NCBI GenBank assembly: GCA_037179335.1
Contig: JAKZHN010000011.1
Coordinates: forward strand, 62,001 to 126,000
Length of the DNA stretch: 64,000 nucleotides
Direction of reading: 5' to 3'
DNA from: Cyclaneusma minus
Lineage: Eukaryota; Ascomycota; Leotiomycetes; Marthamycetales; Marthamycetaceae
Below the pieces are notes generated by a model. The model saw nothing but the letters and a program-made list of their open reading frames with translations, was not told the DNA's origin and searched no databases. A program made the translations under genes and the position numbers. This document shows positions 10,720 through 20,759 of the stretch, one piece after another (position 1 is the first letter of the stretch; each line of letters opens with the position of its first letter).

Positions 10720-10849
10720 AGCAATGTGGCGCAGTGGAAGCGGTACATGTAAGAACTCTCATTCTCAAGGCTTCAGAAGAAGTACTAACGCAATCAAGAG
10801 CGCCGGGCTCATAACCCGGAGGTCCCCCGATCGAAACGGGGCGTTGCTA
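10720..10849 (+). tRNA. Initiator tRNA-Met (CAT) with a 58-nt GT-AG insertion in the D arm
   Basis: Removing 10743-10800 leaves a complete initiator tRNA: acceptor AGCAATG pairs with CGTTGCT at all seven positions (one G-U), with A1-T72; D arm GCGC-AGTGGAA-GCGC; anticodon arm CCGGG-CTCATAA-CCCGG; T arm CCCCG-ATCGAAA-CGGGG, with A54 and A60 typical of eukaryotic initiators. The inserted segment starts GTACAT, contains a perfect TACTAAC (10783-10789) and ends AAGAG, with the branch-like A 12 nt before its end. A GTAAGA lies six nt into it. Canonical nuclear tRNA introns sit between positions 37 and 38; this one is near 24/25. A and B boxes are intact. Whether the insertion is ever removed cannot be known from sequence. 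The last acceptor bases form part of a 9-bp target duplication. Confidence 0.85.
10743..10800 (+). other. Spliceosomal-like intron within the tRNA-iMet gene
   Basis: 58 nt, GT...AG, internal TACTAAC with 11 nt between it and the 3' end. Excision at exactly these borders restores the conserved D stem. Size and branch site match ordinary mRNA introns in this window (for example the DUS2 intron), whereas the 5' site GTACAT is weaker than the usual GTRNGT. Confidence 0.6.
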
Positions 10850-10852
10850 AAC
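10844..10852. repeat. Left 9-bp target site duplication
   Basis: TTGCTAAAC, identical to 11170-11178. It overlaps the last bases of the tRNA acceptor. Confidence 0.75.
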
Positions 10853-11169
10853 GGTGAATCGCTAAATCGCATCTAGAGTTATGAAATCGCATGCAGACTC
10901 AACCTGTTCGATAATAATATTCCCAGTCATTTGGAATATTTCGAATAACTTTAAATACTTCCAGTCACTTGGATACTTCCATTCACTTGGGATACTTCTC
11001 AGTTTACTTCGAATACTCCCAGTTACTTTGAAAATTCCAGATTACTTGAAAGTAAAGGGTGGAACCTGTCTAGGTATGAAAGAAAAGAGCCAGAGCGGCG
11101 GCAGAGCTGTTCCTAATAGACTTGGTTCGTATGCGATTTCCAAACTCCAGATGCGATTTAGCGATTCCC
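10853..11169. mobile_element. 317-bp MITE-like element with ~39-bp terminal inverted repeats
   Basis: The ends are near-perfect inverted repeats: GAATCGCTAAATCGCATCT at 10856-10874 against its exact reverse complement at 11149-11167. The match extends through a second GAAATCGCAT block, giving about 39 bp with a few mismatches. A 9-bp direct repeat (TTGCTAAAC) flanks it, a length typical of Mutator-like transposons. The interior has no coding capacity and holds ~18-bp units of the type CAGTCACTTGGATACTTC. It needs a transposase supplied from elsewhere. Confidence 0.75.
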
Positions 11170-11178
11170 TTGCTAAAC
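11170..11178. repeat. Right 9-bp target site duplication
   Basis: TTGCTAAAC, identical to 10844-10852. Confidence 0.75.
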
Positions 11179-11182
11179 TATC

Positions 11183-11187
11183 TTTTT
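11183..11187 (+). terminator. Probable original Pol III terminator of tRNA-iMet, now displaced
   Basis: A T5 run four bases after the right target duplication. Subtracting the element and one target copy would put it about 8 nt after the tRNA; it is now 334 nt away, and I see no earlier run of four or more T. Confidence 0.5.
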
Positions 11188-11557
11188 GCATTGATTTTTG
11201 TCCATACGTGTGCACATTTTGATATGAGAGAGTCTCATGGGTTTCTTGAAAGATAAGGGGAGAATTGAGAGAGGCAGTTGAAGGGGGGAATGTTCATTCC
11301 ATTCACAGCTATCTGCTGTCAGGTAAAAAAAGTCTGAACACCCCTCAAATAATTAGGGGTATCCCAGGTGATTAGAATTATCCCGATCATTGAGGTTCTT
11401 CGAAAGAATTAGGAAATCAAACAAGTGGACACAAAAGTCCATTCTAGCCACTGCAAGACATGGATTTCATTTTCGTGAAAGGGGGTGCAGACTGTTTTTC
11501 GACCTACTGTATGTCCCACCCCCCCTTCATCCCCCCTTCATCCCCCCTTCATCCCCC
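11188..11557. other. Intergenic; tandem CCCCCTTCAT units and minisatellite units
   Basis: About 11341-11400 holds reverse-orientation minisatellite-like units (ATCCCAGGTGATTAGAATT). At 11520-11560 CCCCCTTCATC is repeated just past the stop codon of the TEL2-like gene. No gene is seen. Confidence 0.45.
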
Positions 11558-14500
11558 TCAAAACCCAGCCAAATCCCCCATCAACACCTTCTGATACCTC
11601 TCCACCACCTCTCCAATCTTAACCAGCACAGCAGCCGCCAAACTCCTCAGCCTCTCCTCTTCCGCCCCTCCCCCAGTCCTCCCAAACAACCCCTCAACCC
11701 AACTTTGCGTTTCCACCAACTCCCTACTATGTCTCTCCGCCAGCCTCCCCTTCTCTTCATTCAACTCTAACATCGTCAAGAACCCAAACAACACCGCTTC
11801 CGTAATCGCCACGTCGCCCACCGCCCTCGCTCTCACTCCCAACAACAATTCCCAGAATTCCTGCGTCATTTGCGGCAAGCTTAGAGTGTTGGGTCCGGAG
11901 GCGTGCATTATGATAGCTAGGGTTTTGAGGAAAGTGGTGAGGAGGAATGATTGGAAGATGGGGTTATGGCGATTGTTGGGCGATTTGGAGGCGAGGAAAA
12001 AGCGGCCGGTGAGAGGGAAGAAGAATCCATCTGAGACCACTTTCGCGAGGGCGTTGGGGATTGCTTTCTTGCGGTTTTTCTCAACTGCGAGACGTGATGA
12101 GAAGGTGCGTGTTTTGAGGATGTTGGGACCGGTGACTTTATCGGCGGCGGTCGCGGCTAGGGGCTGGAGGATGGTTTGTTCCATGGATTTTGTGAGCGTG
12201 TCGATGACATTTGGTGTTGGTGCGAGTTTCGGCTTTTCAGGGGTTGGAGTGTAGAGGGCGTGCATTTTCGGCGGCAAAAGCTTTGAAGGGAAATCCGGGA
12301 TGGGTAGGGTGTCTTTGGTCAGGGATGTGTCTTCGTGCTTATACCCGCCCAGTTCGCGCGCGCTGAGACCGAGGACAGTGAGGACGGTGGCGCGTTGTGA
12401 GACGGAGTAGTCGCCGTTGAAATAGGTATTGGCGAACCATTGACTCATTTTCAGGGGAGAGGAGATCAGGCATGCGATTAGGGCTTGCAGCCGGAGTTCG
12501 GTGAAGTCGTCAATGTCGTATTTGTTTTGGAGACCGACGAGGAGGGTTGCTAGCTCTTCAATGTGATCGCTCACCTCGGTGCCGAAGGATGTTTTGCGTC
12601 GGATTAGGGGGGCAGCTGTTTGGAGGGCGAGCTTTTGGCGGTCATAATTTTCAGTGTCACGGAGGTAAGTGATAAGGTCGCGGATGTAGACAGGGGCTGT
12701 GGGTTTGTTGCGCTGGACTAGTGTTGCGTCTTCGTCTGAGTCTTCGGCGTCTGAATCTGGCTTTGCGTAAGGTATGAAACCGTCGTCTTCGGAGTCTTCA
12801 TCATTCCCGACTTCATCATTATCGCCATCGAAAACTTCTTCGATCGATATGATCTTGGATCCGACAGGAGGTTTCGTGAATTGAGGCTTGGCCTGACTGC
12901 TCGTGGCCTTTTGTCCAGCTGGTTTCTTGTCCTTCTCTTTTGACTTGATAGAATCAATGGAACCGATGGTATCCTGAACCTCGACGAGGCTCTTGTACCA
13001 CTTAGCTTCTTCGGTGTCCATCTCATCTACTTTGAAGGTCATCCTTTTGTCAGGCTGATCAGCAAGACTCGAAAGGGTCTCCGCAACTACCATTCCGAGA
13101 AAGCGGGCCCGTAATGACGGAGATCCAAGCCTGTTAGACACAGCATTCAGATAAGCACCAGACCTCATCAGCATAGATATCCGCATTGGAGAAGCGCGGT
13201 GAATGTAGCCAGCAGCTAGCAGAAGTACTTGAGTATGAACTAGATCGTGTCAGCAGTCAACTTGGCATTCCATGACAAGACAAATACCTTCTTGCTGTAG
13301 TGTCGGCGTATGTTTTATGTACAGCTGATCTCCAAACTGATCTAAGACCTTCCCGAGCACTTCTTGCATATCTTCTTTCGACTGCGAGAGAGACGCGATG
13401 GCTGCTCGGCGTATACCGATAGGGTCACCAATACCAGCCCCTGAAGGACTTGTCAACCAGGAGACTAGTAGACCCTTTCGAGTGAGACGGGGTCCAAGTA
13501 TGATGGTGAGCACTTTTGCGGCCGCGGAGATTGTGATGGAATCTGAGCGCCACCAGTCTTTTGCTTCGCTCACTTGCACGGAGGGGAGGATCTTTGCTGA
13601 GATGAACTTCAGAGCTGCATTCAAGATTGTCCGTTGGTCATAATTGGTGAGATGCTTGACAAGCTTCTCATAATTCTGAGTACGGTCTTGGTGGCCAAGG
13701 AGTAGAGTAGTGAAAATAGATTCAAGGATAAGATCTGACGGAGGGTCAGCATGGACGCTCTGTGGTGCAAAAATAACACCTACCTGGACTACCGAGCTTC
13801 AAACTCTTTCCCATCAGCTCTGATACATGCTTCCATTCGTCCCCCTTTCCGAGGGGTATCTCTTCGGCCCAGCGTGCTATGTTCCTTCCCAGCCACTTGC
13901 AGTATTGTGCGGTTTCCGTAATCCAGGACGATTCCTCAATGTCCTTGCTGCTCTCATTGATGATTACAGTGGCTTCGGCAGCACTTGCAACTATTCTGTC
14001 AGAGCCTAGGAGCTGAACATGCTCTTTCCATAAAGCTCTCTGCCTCAGAGCAGGTTGTCCAGGGGTCTGTGTCGCTTGCCACAGAGATTTGCAGATACCT
14101 TCATCGTTGAGTAAGGCCTCTAGGACCTCCAGTAAAGCTCGGAGCCTTTCTAATAGATCTGGACCTCCTATATTCTTTTTCGTCTCTTTCTGTTGCTGGA
14201 CAGTAGCTCGGACTTGAGCGAGCACAGCATTTATGCCCGTGATACTTCTCAAGCATGACAGCAACAGCTTTCTCTCCCTTGGTCTGGCTGGCTTTTGTGC
14301 TTTCGATCTCGAACTTCCGGACGGCCCTTGCAAGACAGACCAATAGTTTGGTATGATCTCAGATACCAGAACATTGACGATCTGTGAGGCGAGAGGGCTC
14401 GGGTATGAAATATTGAAAGCGGGTGTCCTGGACTCTTTGTCGTTCAAATACTGGAGAGTAGCTTTGAGCGTCTCAAAATCGGGCTCAGCTCGCAGTATTT

Positions 14501-14642
14501 CTAGAGCTTCTTGCGGATTCTTTGCAAGGTCTCTGATGGGCGATATTTTGGCAACGGGTTTGGCGACTTCTTGGAGAGCATCTTCGTGTTTGTGGTTCGG
14601 ATCCCTGTAGGAGGTGCTCACCGGGGTGAGAAAGTCTTCCAT
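11558..14642 (-). CDS. TEL2: Telomere length regulation protein TEL2 homologue (995 aa, three exons)
   Basis: Predicted subunit of the Tel2-Tti1-Tti2 (TTT) co-chaperone complex, which stabilises PIKK kinases such as TOR, ATM and ATR. Exons 14642-13784, 13734-13288 and 13239-11558 join in phase to 995 residues, in the usual range for fungal Tel2. The alpha-solenoid architecture shows as successive Leu-rich helices. The most conserved block, around residues 450-490 (HRASPMRISMLMRSGAYLNA followed by SLRARFLGMVVAE), matches the Tel2 family. After it comes a low-complexity acidic/Ser/Lys linker (about residues 520-600), as in other Tel2 proteins, where CK2 phosphorylation recruits the R2TP complex; that last link is family knowledge. 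Divergent from UBA3. Confidence 0.82.
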
Positions 14643-14945
14643 GGTCTCACCGTGCTACTGATTCTGCCCTGACGGAAATGTTCTCAGACCCAGTTGAGGT
14701 TCTGTTTCGATACATTTCCATGCCCCGAGAAGAGCAGTGATCGGGAGTGAAGCTGGCGTGAAGCCTCGCGTCGAAGATCTAATGGATGGCCGCTTTAAGT
14801 TTCTCGTTTATCTCGTATTCCACTCTTATCGTTATCGCCCCGCATAAGCTTAAATCCGTTTGACGTACTCCCAGTCTCGTCTCCAACCGAACTCTACCCA
14901 GTTAATTCCTAGCCTCCAAGTGCGAATCTTCGACCGGAGTTGATC
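14643..14945. promoter_or_regulatory. Divergent promoter of TEL2 and UBA3
   Basis: 303 bp between two outward-facing start codons. Nothing else is discernible. Confidence 0.4.
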
Positions 14946-16444
14946 ATGGCGGCTGCCGAGGGCGGGAGATGGTGAGAAAGCTCTTGTTCAAGCTCCGTTT
15001 CCTTCCTATGCTGATACTCACACAAGGCAATACCTGGACAATGTACTCAATCATCCTGGCCCTTACACCGAGGAGGACTTTGAGGAAGGCAAGGAATTCA
15101 TTCTGGACAAATTTCGTTCTCTGAAAGTGCTGTGAGTTCGGATAAACCCATTGGAAAACAGCTCAAGCTGACGTTTACAGCGTGATGTATGTCTCGTCAC
15201 CTCGTGACCGACCCGAAGTCCTGTTTTCCAACTAATCGCCCTACTTAGTGGTGCCGGAGGTCTAGGATGTGAAATCCTGAAGAACCTCGCTCTCTCGCGA
15301 TTCCGAGACATCCATGTCATCGATATGGGTAAGCAGTCCATTTTCCCGGCATTGAGCTCGAACAGTCCACTGACCCCGAGCAGACACCATCGATGTCTCG
15401 AACCTCAACCGCCAGTTCCTATTCCGACACTCAGACGTCGGCAAGTCCAAAGCAGAAGTCGCCGCCAAATTCGTCGAAAAGCGCGTAAAAGGCGTCAAAA
15501 TCACCCCCCACAACTGCAAGATCCAAGACAAGGACGACGACTTCTACATGCAATTCAACCTCGTCGTTTGCGGCTTGGACAGCATCGAAGCACGTCGATG
15601 GATCAATTCCCAGCTCGTCGAGATGTTCGATGAAGACAACCCAGAAAGCTTGAAGCCCCTGATCGATGGCGGAACTGAGGGGTTCAAGGGCCAGTCAAGG
15701 GTGATTTTTCCTACTATCACCAGCTGCATCGAATGCCAACTCGACATGCACGCTCCTCGCGCCGCCGTCCCCCTCTGCACTCTAGCCACCATCCCGCGCC
15801 AGCCCGAACACTGCATCGAATGGGCACACATCATCGCCTGGGAGCAGGAAAAGCCTTTTCCCAAACTCGATAACGACGATCCTGCGCACATCACCTGGCT
15901 CTACAAGAAAGCTCTCGCGAGAGCTGAAGAGTTCAAAATCTCTGCCGTGACTTATTCTCTCACGCAAGGAGTTGTCAAGAACATCATTCCGGCAATTGCG
16001 TCTACTAATGCCATCATAGCGGCCAGTTGCTGCAACGAAGCTCTCAAGCTCGCTACTTCTAGCAATCCTGGACTGGGAGCGGAGGAGAATTACATGATGT
16101 ACAGTGGAAACGACAGTATCTACACGTACACTTTTAAGCACGAACGGAAGGAAGATTGTCCTGTCTGTGGAAATCTGCCCCAGAAGATGGAGGTCAATGG
16201 CGAGTGGACTTTAAAGGAGTTCATCGAGAGTCTGGCGGCGAGACCGGAGGCGCAGCTGAAGAAGCCGAGCATTCGTACTGACGATGCGAGTCTGTACATG
16301 CAGAGTCCGGAGAGCTTGGAGAAGATGACGAGGCCGAATTTGGAGAAGAAGTTGAAGGAGCTGGTGAGCAATGGGCAGGAGGTGGGGGTTACGGATCCCG
16401 CTTTTGCGAAAGTGTCGTTTAGGTTCAGGTTGCACTTCAAGTAG
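14946..16444 (+). CDS. UBA3: NEDD8-activating enzyme E1 catalytic subunit UBA3 (425 aa, five exons)
   Basis: Predicted catalytic half of the NEDD8/Rub1 E1, which with Ula1/APP-BP1 adenylates NEDD8 and passes it to Ubc12 for cullin modification. Exons 14946-14971, 15027-15131, 15181-15186, 15249-15328 and 15384-16444 close in phase; the third is only 6 nt and completes VLVIGAGGLG. The nucleotide-binding IGAGGLGCEILKNL is near residues 46-59. Cys204 in PLCTLATIPRQPEHCIEW is the expected catalytic cysteine. Zinc ligands are CIEC (187, 190) and CPVC. The C-terminal ubiquitin-fold domain ends in SFRFRLHFK. UBA2 (the SUMO E1) is excluded by the length and by the TIPRQPEHCIEW block. There is a single tail-to-tail neighbour, AC40. 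Confidence 0.9.
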
Positions 16445-16703
16445 AACGTTACACTAGAGTATGGGGGGAGCTTGCTAGAATCTGGGCAAAGCTTAAACAA
16501 ATTCATGAATGATGAAATTCAAGGAGGTGGAACACTACAGATAGCTTCTGGGGAGGCTAGATAGTGTTCATGATAGCAGCCTAGCTAGCCACCAACTTCT
16601 CAAACACCTGTTCCAAACGCCTGCAAATGCATTGCAAATCAAGCAAACGCCGGTCCTATCTGTAACGCCTTCCTGTAAAATCGACTTTTGGGGTTGATTT
16701 ACC

Positions 16704-17892
16704 TCATCTGTTCATGCTGGCCAAGTTCTTTTTCAGCCGCACGCACTTGTCCTTCAGGATCCGGACCGACTCGACGAACAAGTCATCGCTGTTGAACTGT
16801 CCCGTACTCTCGATCGAGAAGATGAAGTGATCCCTTACTCTTCCCAGCTTGACTTTCTTGTTGAACTCGTCGTGGCGCAAGCACTCTCTGCTGACCGTGT
16901 CTTTCATCGGATCTTCCACAACGGCCTTCTTCTCGCCCTCGCGCCCGAAATACGCAGTTTTCTCCTGCTGTGCCTCCTCCCTCGTCACGCGATCAATCTT
17001 GATCACGCCTGGCGGGAAGCAGCTCCTGAACTTTTCAGCGTCCTTTCCTAAGATCGGCTCCGTAATCTGAATGCTGGGCATCAGTCTGTAGAAAGCGGTC
17101 GCAACAGGCGAGAACTTGGCATGATCGGCTCCGGTGCCCTTGATGGCATGCATCTCCACATCGATACACTGGCCAGGACGCAGCTTCGCGATCAAAATGT
17201 CAGGGTTGACGGGCTGGATGATATCGTCGCCGGAAAAGTACTCGACTTGACGACCCTGCGGCACAAACTCGATTTGGCTGGCATACACATGCGCATTATG
17301 ATACGCCTTGTGGGGATCCGTCTCACCCTTTGCCGCCTCTTCATTCCGCGTACACTCGACCTTCAAGTTCAGCGTCACAGTATTGTAATCGTACGCTTCG
17401 CCCGGAGTGGGATCTTCCTCGGTCGGTTTCTTGTAAAACTTGAGGAAGTTCTTGATGCCCTCTTTGCTGCCCTTGAAAGGCACGAGACCCAGGCGCGCAG
17501 CAAGGACTTCGTCTTGGATCACGGAAGTGTTGTTTTGCACGAAGACGTATTCGATGGCGAGAGTGGGGATATCGGCGAGCAGGATGCGGCGGAAGGCGTT
17601 GGCGATGGCGGCGTCGAGGCCGACGAGCGAGAAGGCGGACTGGTAGGGCGAGTCGGAGTGGAAGGTGACGTGGAAGTTGTTGCGGAACTTGTCGACGGAC
17701 CAGCTGTGGTCTTCGCCGGGGTAGTGACCTGGGAATTCGTTGTTGGAGATGTTTGTCACAGTCTCGGCATTGACGCCTACAATCTGCGCTGCGCATGAGC
17801 AAACATAGACGTTGTTTGATTTTGGGCTGAATAGCTGAGCTTACCTTGCGACGTTCCAGCTCTGCTTGAGGGGGACCAGTGCGAGGCGCCAT
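16704..17892 (-). CDS. RPC40: RNA polymerase I and III subunit AC40 (375 aa, two exons)
   Basis: Alpha-like assembly subunit shared by RNA polymerases I and III; it heterodimerises with AC19. Exon 1 is 17892-17845 (16 codons, MAPRTGPPQAELERRK) and exon 2 is 17783-16704, joined in phase zero to read IVGVNAET. The alpha-motif region is clear: FSLVGLDAAIANAFRRILL and IPTLAIEYVFVQNNTS, followed by DEVLAARLGLVPF and, later, the typical RPGQCIDVEMHAIKGTGADHAKFSPV. The length is slightly greater than yeast AC40. The mature start is inferred from the splice, because no ATG precedes IVGV in the second exon. Confidence 0.9.
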
Positions 17893-18740
17893 GGCTGTGG
17901 ATGGTGTCGAAGTGTTCTTGGACCAGTTGCGACAGATGAGGGACAGACGCACTTCAATGTTCAAAATAATTTCTTTGGCGTCGCGATAAGGATTGATGGC
18001 GCTCCACCCGAGAATTAACCGCCATTGAGCTTGGGCCACCTGGTGGTGAACCACATATGAGCCAGACCTAACAACGAATACGGGAGTTATGAAACATGAA
18101 GTCACCAACTTCTTGATGTGAATACTTTGAGATGTATCTGTTAACTTGAGGAACTCACATAAACTGAGACAATCTAAGCTCTCAATGGAATTATGCACTA
18201 AATCGCATCTCAAATTTCGAAATCACATAGAAATAATTGGAAGTATTGTAAATGATTGAGAACATTCAAATGGTTGGAAGTAATTGAAATACGGGGTCCG
18301 AATGCTCAAGACTGGTGAACTTGGCCAGCAACACGAAGATGCAGCCAGGCAATCAGACGAAGATGATCAGCGTGAAGTTGTCCGCCATCTTCGCGTCGAT
18401 TGATGTGAATGACCAAAAATATGAGACAATCTGAGCTGTCCGGATCATGCAACTAAATTATAATTTTTTCAAATACGAAGCTGTCGTGGCCAGCCGGGTG
18501 AACCACCAGACTTGTCGCCAATCCGCTGGCCAATCAGCAGCTCCGCAGCTAACTGAAGGTAAGCTTGCGCTAATCCGCATCACGACCTCATCGACTATTC
18601 ATGCCTGTGGCGGAGGCGACGACATAGACCTCCGTGACCTCCACACAATCTGCCATCTGCGGGCAATCGCATTTCCACCCTTCAGAGCTCCGGCGCCCCC
18701 CCTTCTTCACCTCGGCCGGCCAATCGCTGTTCCCACAATC
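17893..18740. other. Intergenic with repeat relics
   Basis: Holds a decayed copy of the 10.9-kb element (18190-18300) and direct repeats around GAGACAATCTRAGCT at 18165 and 18423. The promoter of the 49 kDa subunit gene must lie within 18460-18740. No other gene is supportable. Confidence 0.45.
18190..18300. mobile_element. Degenerate copy of the MITE-like element family
   Basis: CTAAATCGCATCT at 18198-18210 followed by GAAATCACATAG reproduces the inverted-repeat end seen at 10853. It is followed by units such as GGTTGGAAGTAATTG, which resemble the element interior in reverse orientation. No clear opposite end is found. Confidence 0.4.
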
Positions 18741-20328
18741 ATGGCAGCATCAATCTACAGGCTGGCTGGCCACAGTGCCAAACGCCTCTGCCAGCGCGCC
18801 CCCGTCTCGAGGAGCGCATTTGCCAGGCCCTTCTCGGTGGCTTCTCGAAGATACGCCGAGGAGTACCAAGGCACGAAGTTGATCCCCGTCGATGAGCGAT
18901 TCGGCCACCCTACCGATCCCGAGAACCCCCAACACATGAACATCACCCCCGACCCGAATCTCCAGGACGAAGTCAACGTCGAGAACCGCAAGATTCGCCA
19001 CTACACCGTCAACTTCGGTCCCCAACATCCTGCTGCTCACGGAGTGTTGCGCCTGATCTTGGAACTCAATGGCGAGGAAATCGTTCGATCAGATCCTCAT
19101 GTGGGTCTGCTACATCGCGGCACCGAGAAGTTGATTGAATACAAAACATACTTGCAAGCACTTCCATATTTCGACCGATTGGACTACGTTTCTATGATGA
19201 CCAATGAGCAATGTTTCTCCTTGGCCGTCGAGAAACTTCTCAACATCGAGATTCCAGAGCGTGCGAAGTGGATCCGGACTATGTTTGGTGAGATCACTAG
19301 GATTCTCAACCACTTGATGTCCGTCCTTTCGCACGCTATGGACGTGGGAGCACTCACACCCTTCTTATGGGGTTTCGAGGAACGAGAGAAGCTTATGGTA
19401 TGTTTATCTAACTGTCTTTGAATTTGCTAGTCTGTCAATGGCAACTGTGGCTAAGGAATGCTCCAAGGAATTTTATGAAAGGGTATCAGGGGCTCGTCTC
19501 CATGCTGCCTATGTCCGTCCCGGTGGTGTCCACCAAGACATTCCCGTAGGCCTCCTCGATGATATCTACCAATGGGCCACCCAGTTCGGCGATCGTATCG
19601 ACGAGACCGAAGAACTTCTCACCGACAACCGTATCTGGATTGGCCGAACGAAGGGTATTGGTGTTGTTTCCGCTGCCGATGCCTTGAACTTGTCCTTCAC
19701 TGGTGTCATGCTTCGAGGATCGGGTGTGCCGTGGGATGTGCGCAAGAGTCAGCCGTATGATGCCTACGACCAGGTCGAGTTCGACGTGCCAGTTGGTGTT
19801 AACGGAGACTGCTACGATCGATACCTTTGCCGCATGGAGGAGTTCAGGCAATCTCTGCGCATCATCCACCAGTGCCTGAACAAGATGCCAGCGGGACCTG
19901 TCCGAGTTGAGGACTACAAGGTCTCGCCGCCACCTCGCGCTGCCATGAAGGAGAATATGGAGGCACTGATTCACCACTTCCTGCTCTTCACCAAGGGCTA
20001 CACGGTGCCCCCTGGTGAAACGTACTCGGCAATCGAAGCACCAAAAGGAGAGATGGGCGTCTTTGTTGTGAGCGATGGAAGCGAGCGTACCTACAGATGC
20101 AAGATTCGCGCGCCCGGCTTTGCACATCTAGGAGGTTTTGACCAGATCTCGAGAGGACACTTGCTGGCTGATGCCGTCGCCATCATCGGAACAATGGATC
20201 TGGTAAGTTCTTGTCTCTTTGCGTCCCCGTCTAGAAAGCAACGCGAAAAACCATGCCAATGTGTGTGTCTATCTCGGAGTTCGAGCTGACCAAATGGTGT
20301 GTAGGTGTTTGGGGAGGTCGACAGGTAG
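18741..20328 (+). CDS. nuo-49: NADH:ubiquinone oxidoreductase 49 kDa subunit (471 aa, three exons)
   Basis: Core matrix-arm subunit of mitochondrial complex I (NuoD/NDUFS2), forming part of the quinone site. Exons 18741-19397, 19468-20202 and 20305-20328; the last contributes only VFGEVDR and the stop, matching the conserved C-terminal FGEVDR of this family. The first ~35 residues are basic, Ser/Ala-rich and lack acids, as in a mitochondrial presequence (ending near SVASRRYAEE). NFGPQHPAAHGVLRLILELNGE, HVGLLHRGTEKL and DRLDYVSMMTNEQ are near-invariant in this family. Family knowledge says the hydrogenase-type cysteines are lost, consistent with this sequence. Start chosen at the ATG preceding the presequence. 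Confidence 0.93.
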
Positions 20329-20759
20329 AGAGAAGGAAAAGGATCGCGGCCATTCTAGCCGTTTTGTACATTGGTTTTTTTTTCCGACACAGGAGGCGCA
20401 AATCGTTGAAATTGAAATGCGCGTCGAGATTCCCATCCCCTAAGTTGCATAGGAGAATGAGTGTGAACCGTGAGTTGTACCGTTGCGAGTTAACCGTTAG
20501 AGAATGCTGTCTGCTACCACAGGAGCCGTGGTTGAAGAGTGAGACGCCTGGGAGATGTGACTGTGCCAGTGACGGACTTTGCTGTTGACAGGGCGTGGAT
20601 TCAGTCAAGGAAGTTGGCGTGATCTTGAGGTAGCAGACAGACTTCAGAGAGTTGCGGATGTGGTGAGTGAGGCTAGCAAAAAGTTAGCATTGTCTTTGCG
20701 AAAAGGAAACAACCCAAGGACTTTTTCTTTCTGGGTGTGATGTTTGAATGCTTACCTTT
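20329..20759. other. Convergent 3' intergenic region
   Basis: Lies between the 3' ends of two converging genes. No ORF of interest is seen. Confidence 0.4.

Noticed and set aside
17341..18213. 290-codon minus-strand frame overlapping AC40
   Set aside because: Out of frame with the clear AC40 exons and Arg/Pro-rich, as expected of a shadow frame; its upstream half is repeat-derived.
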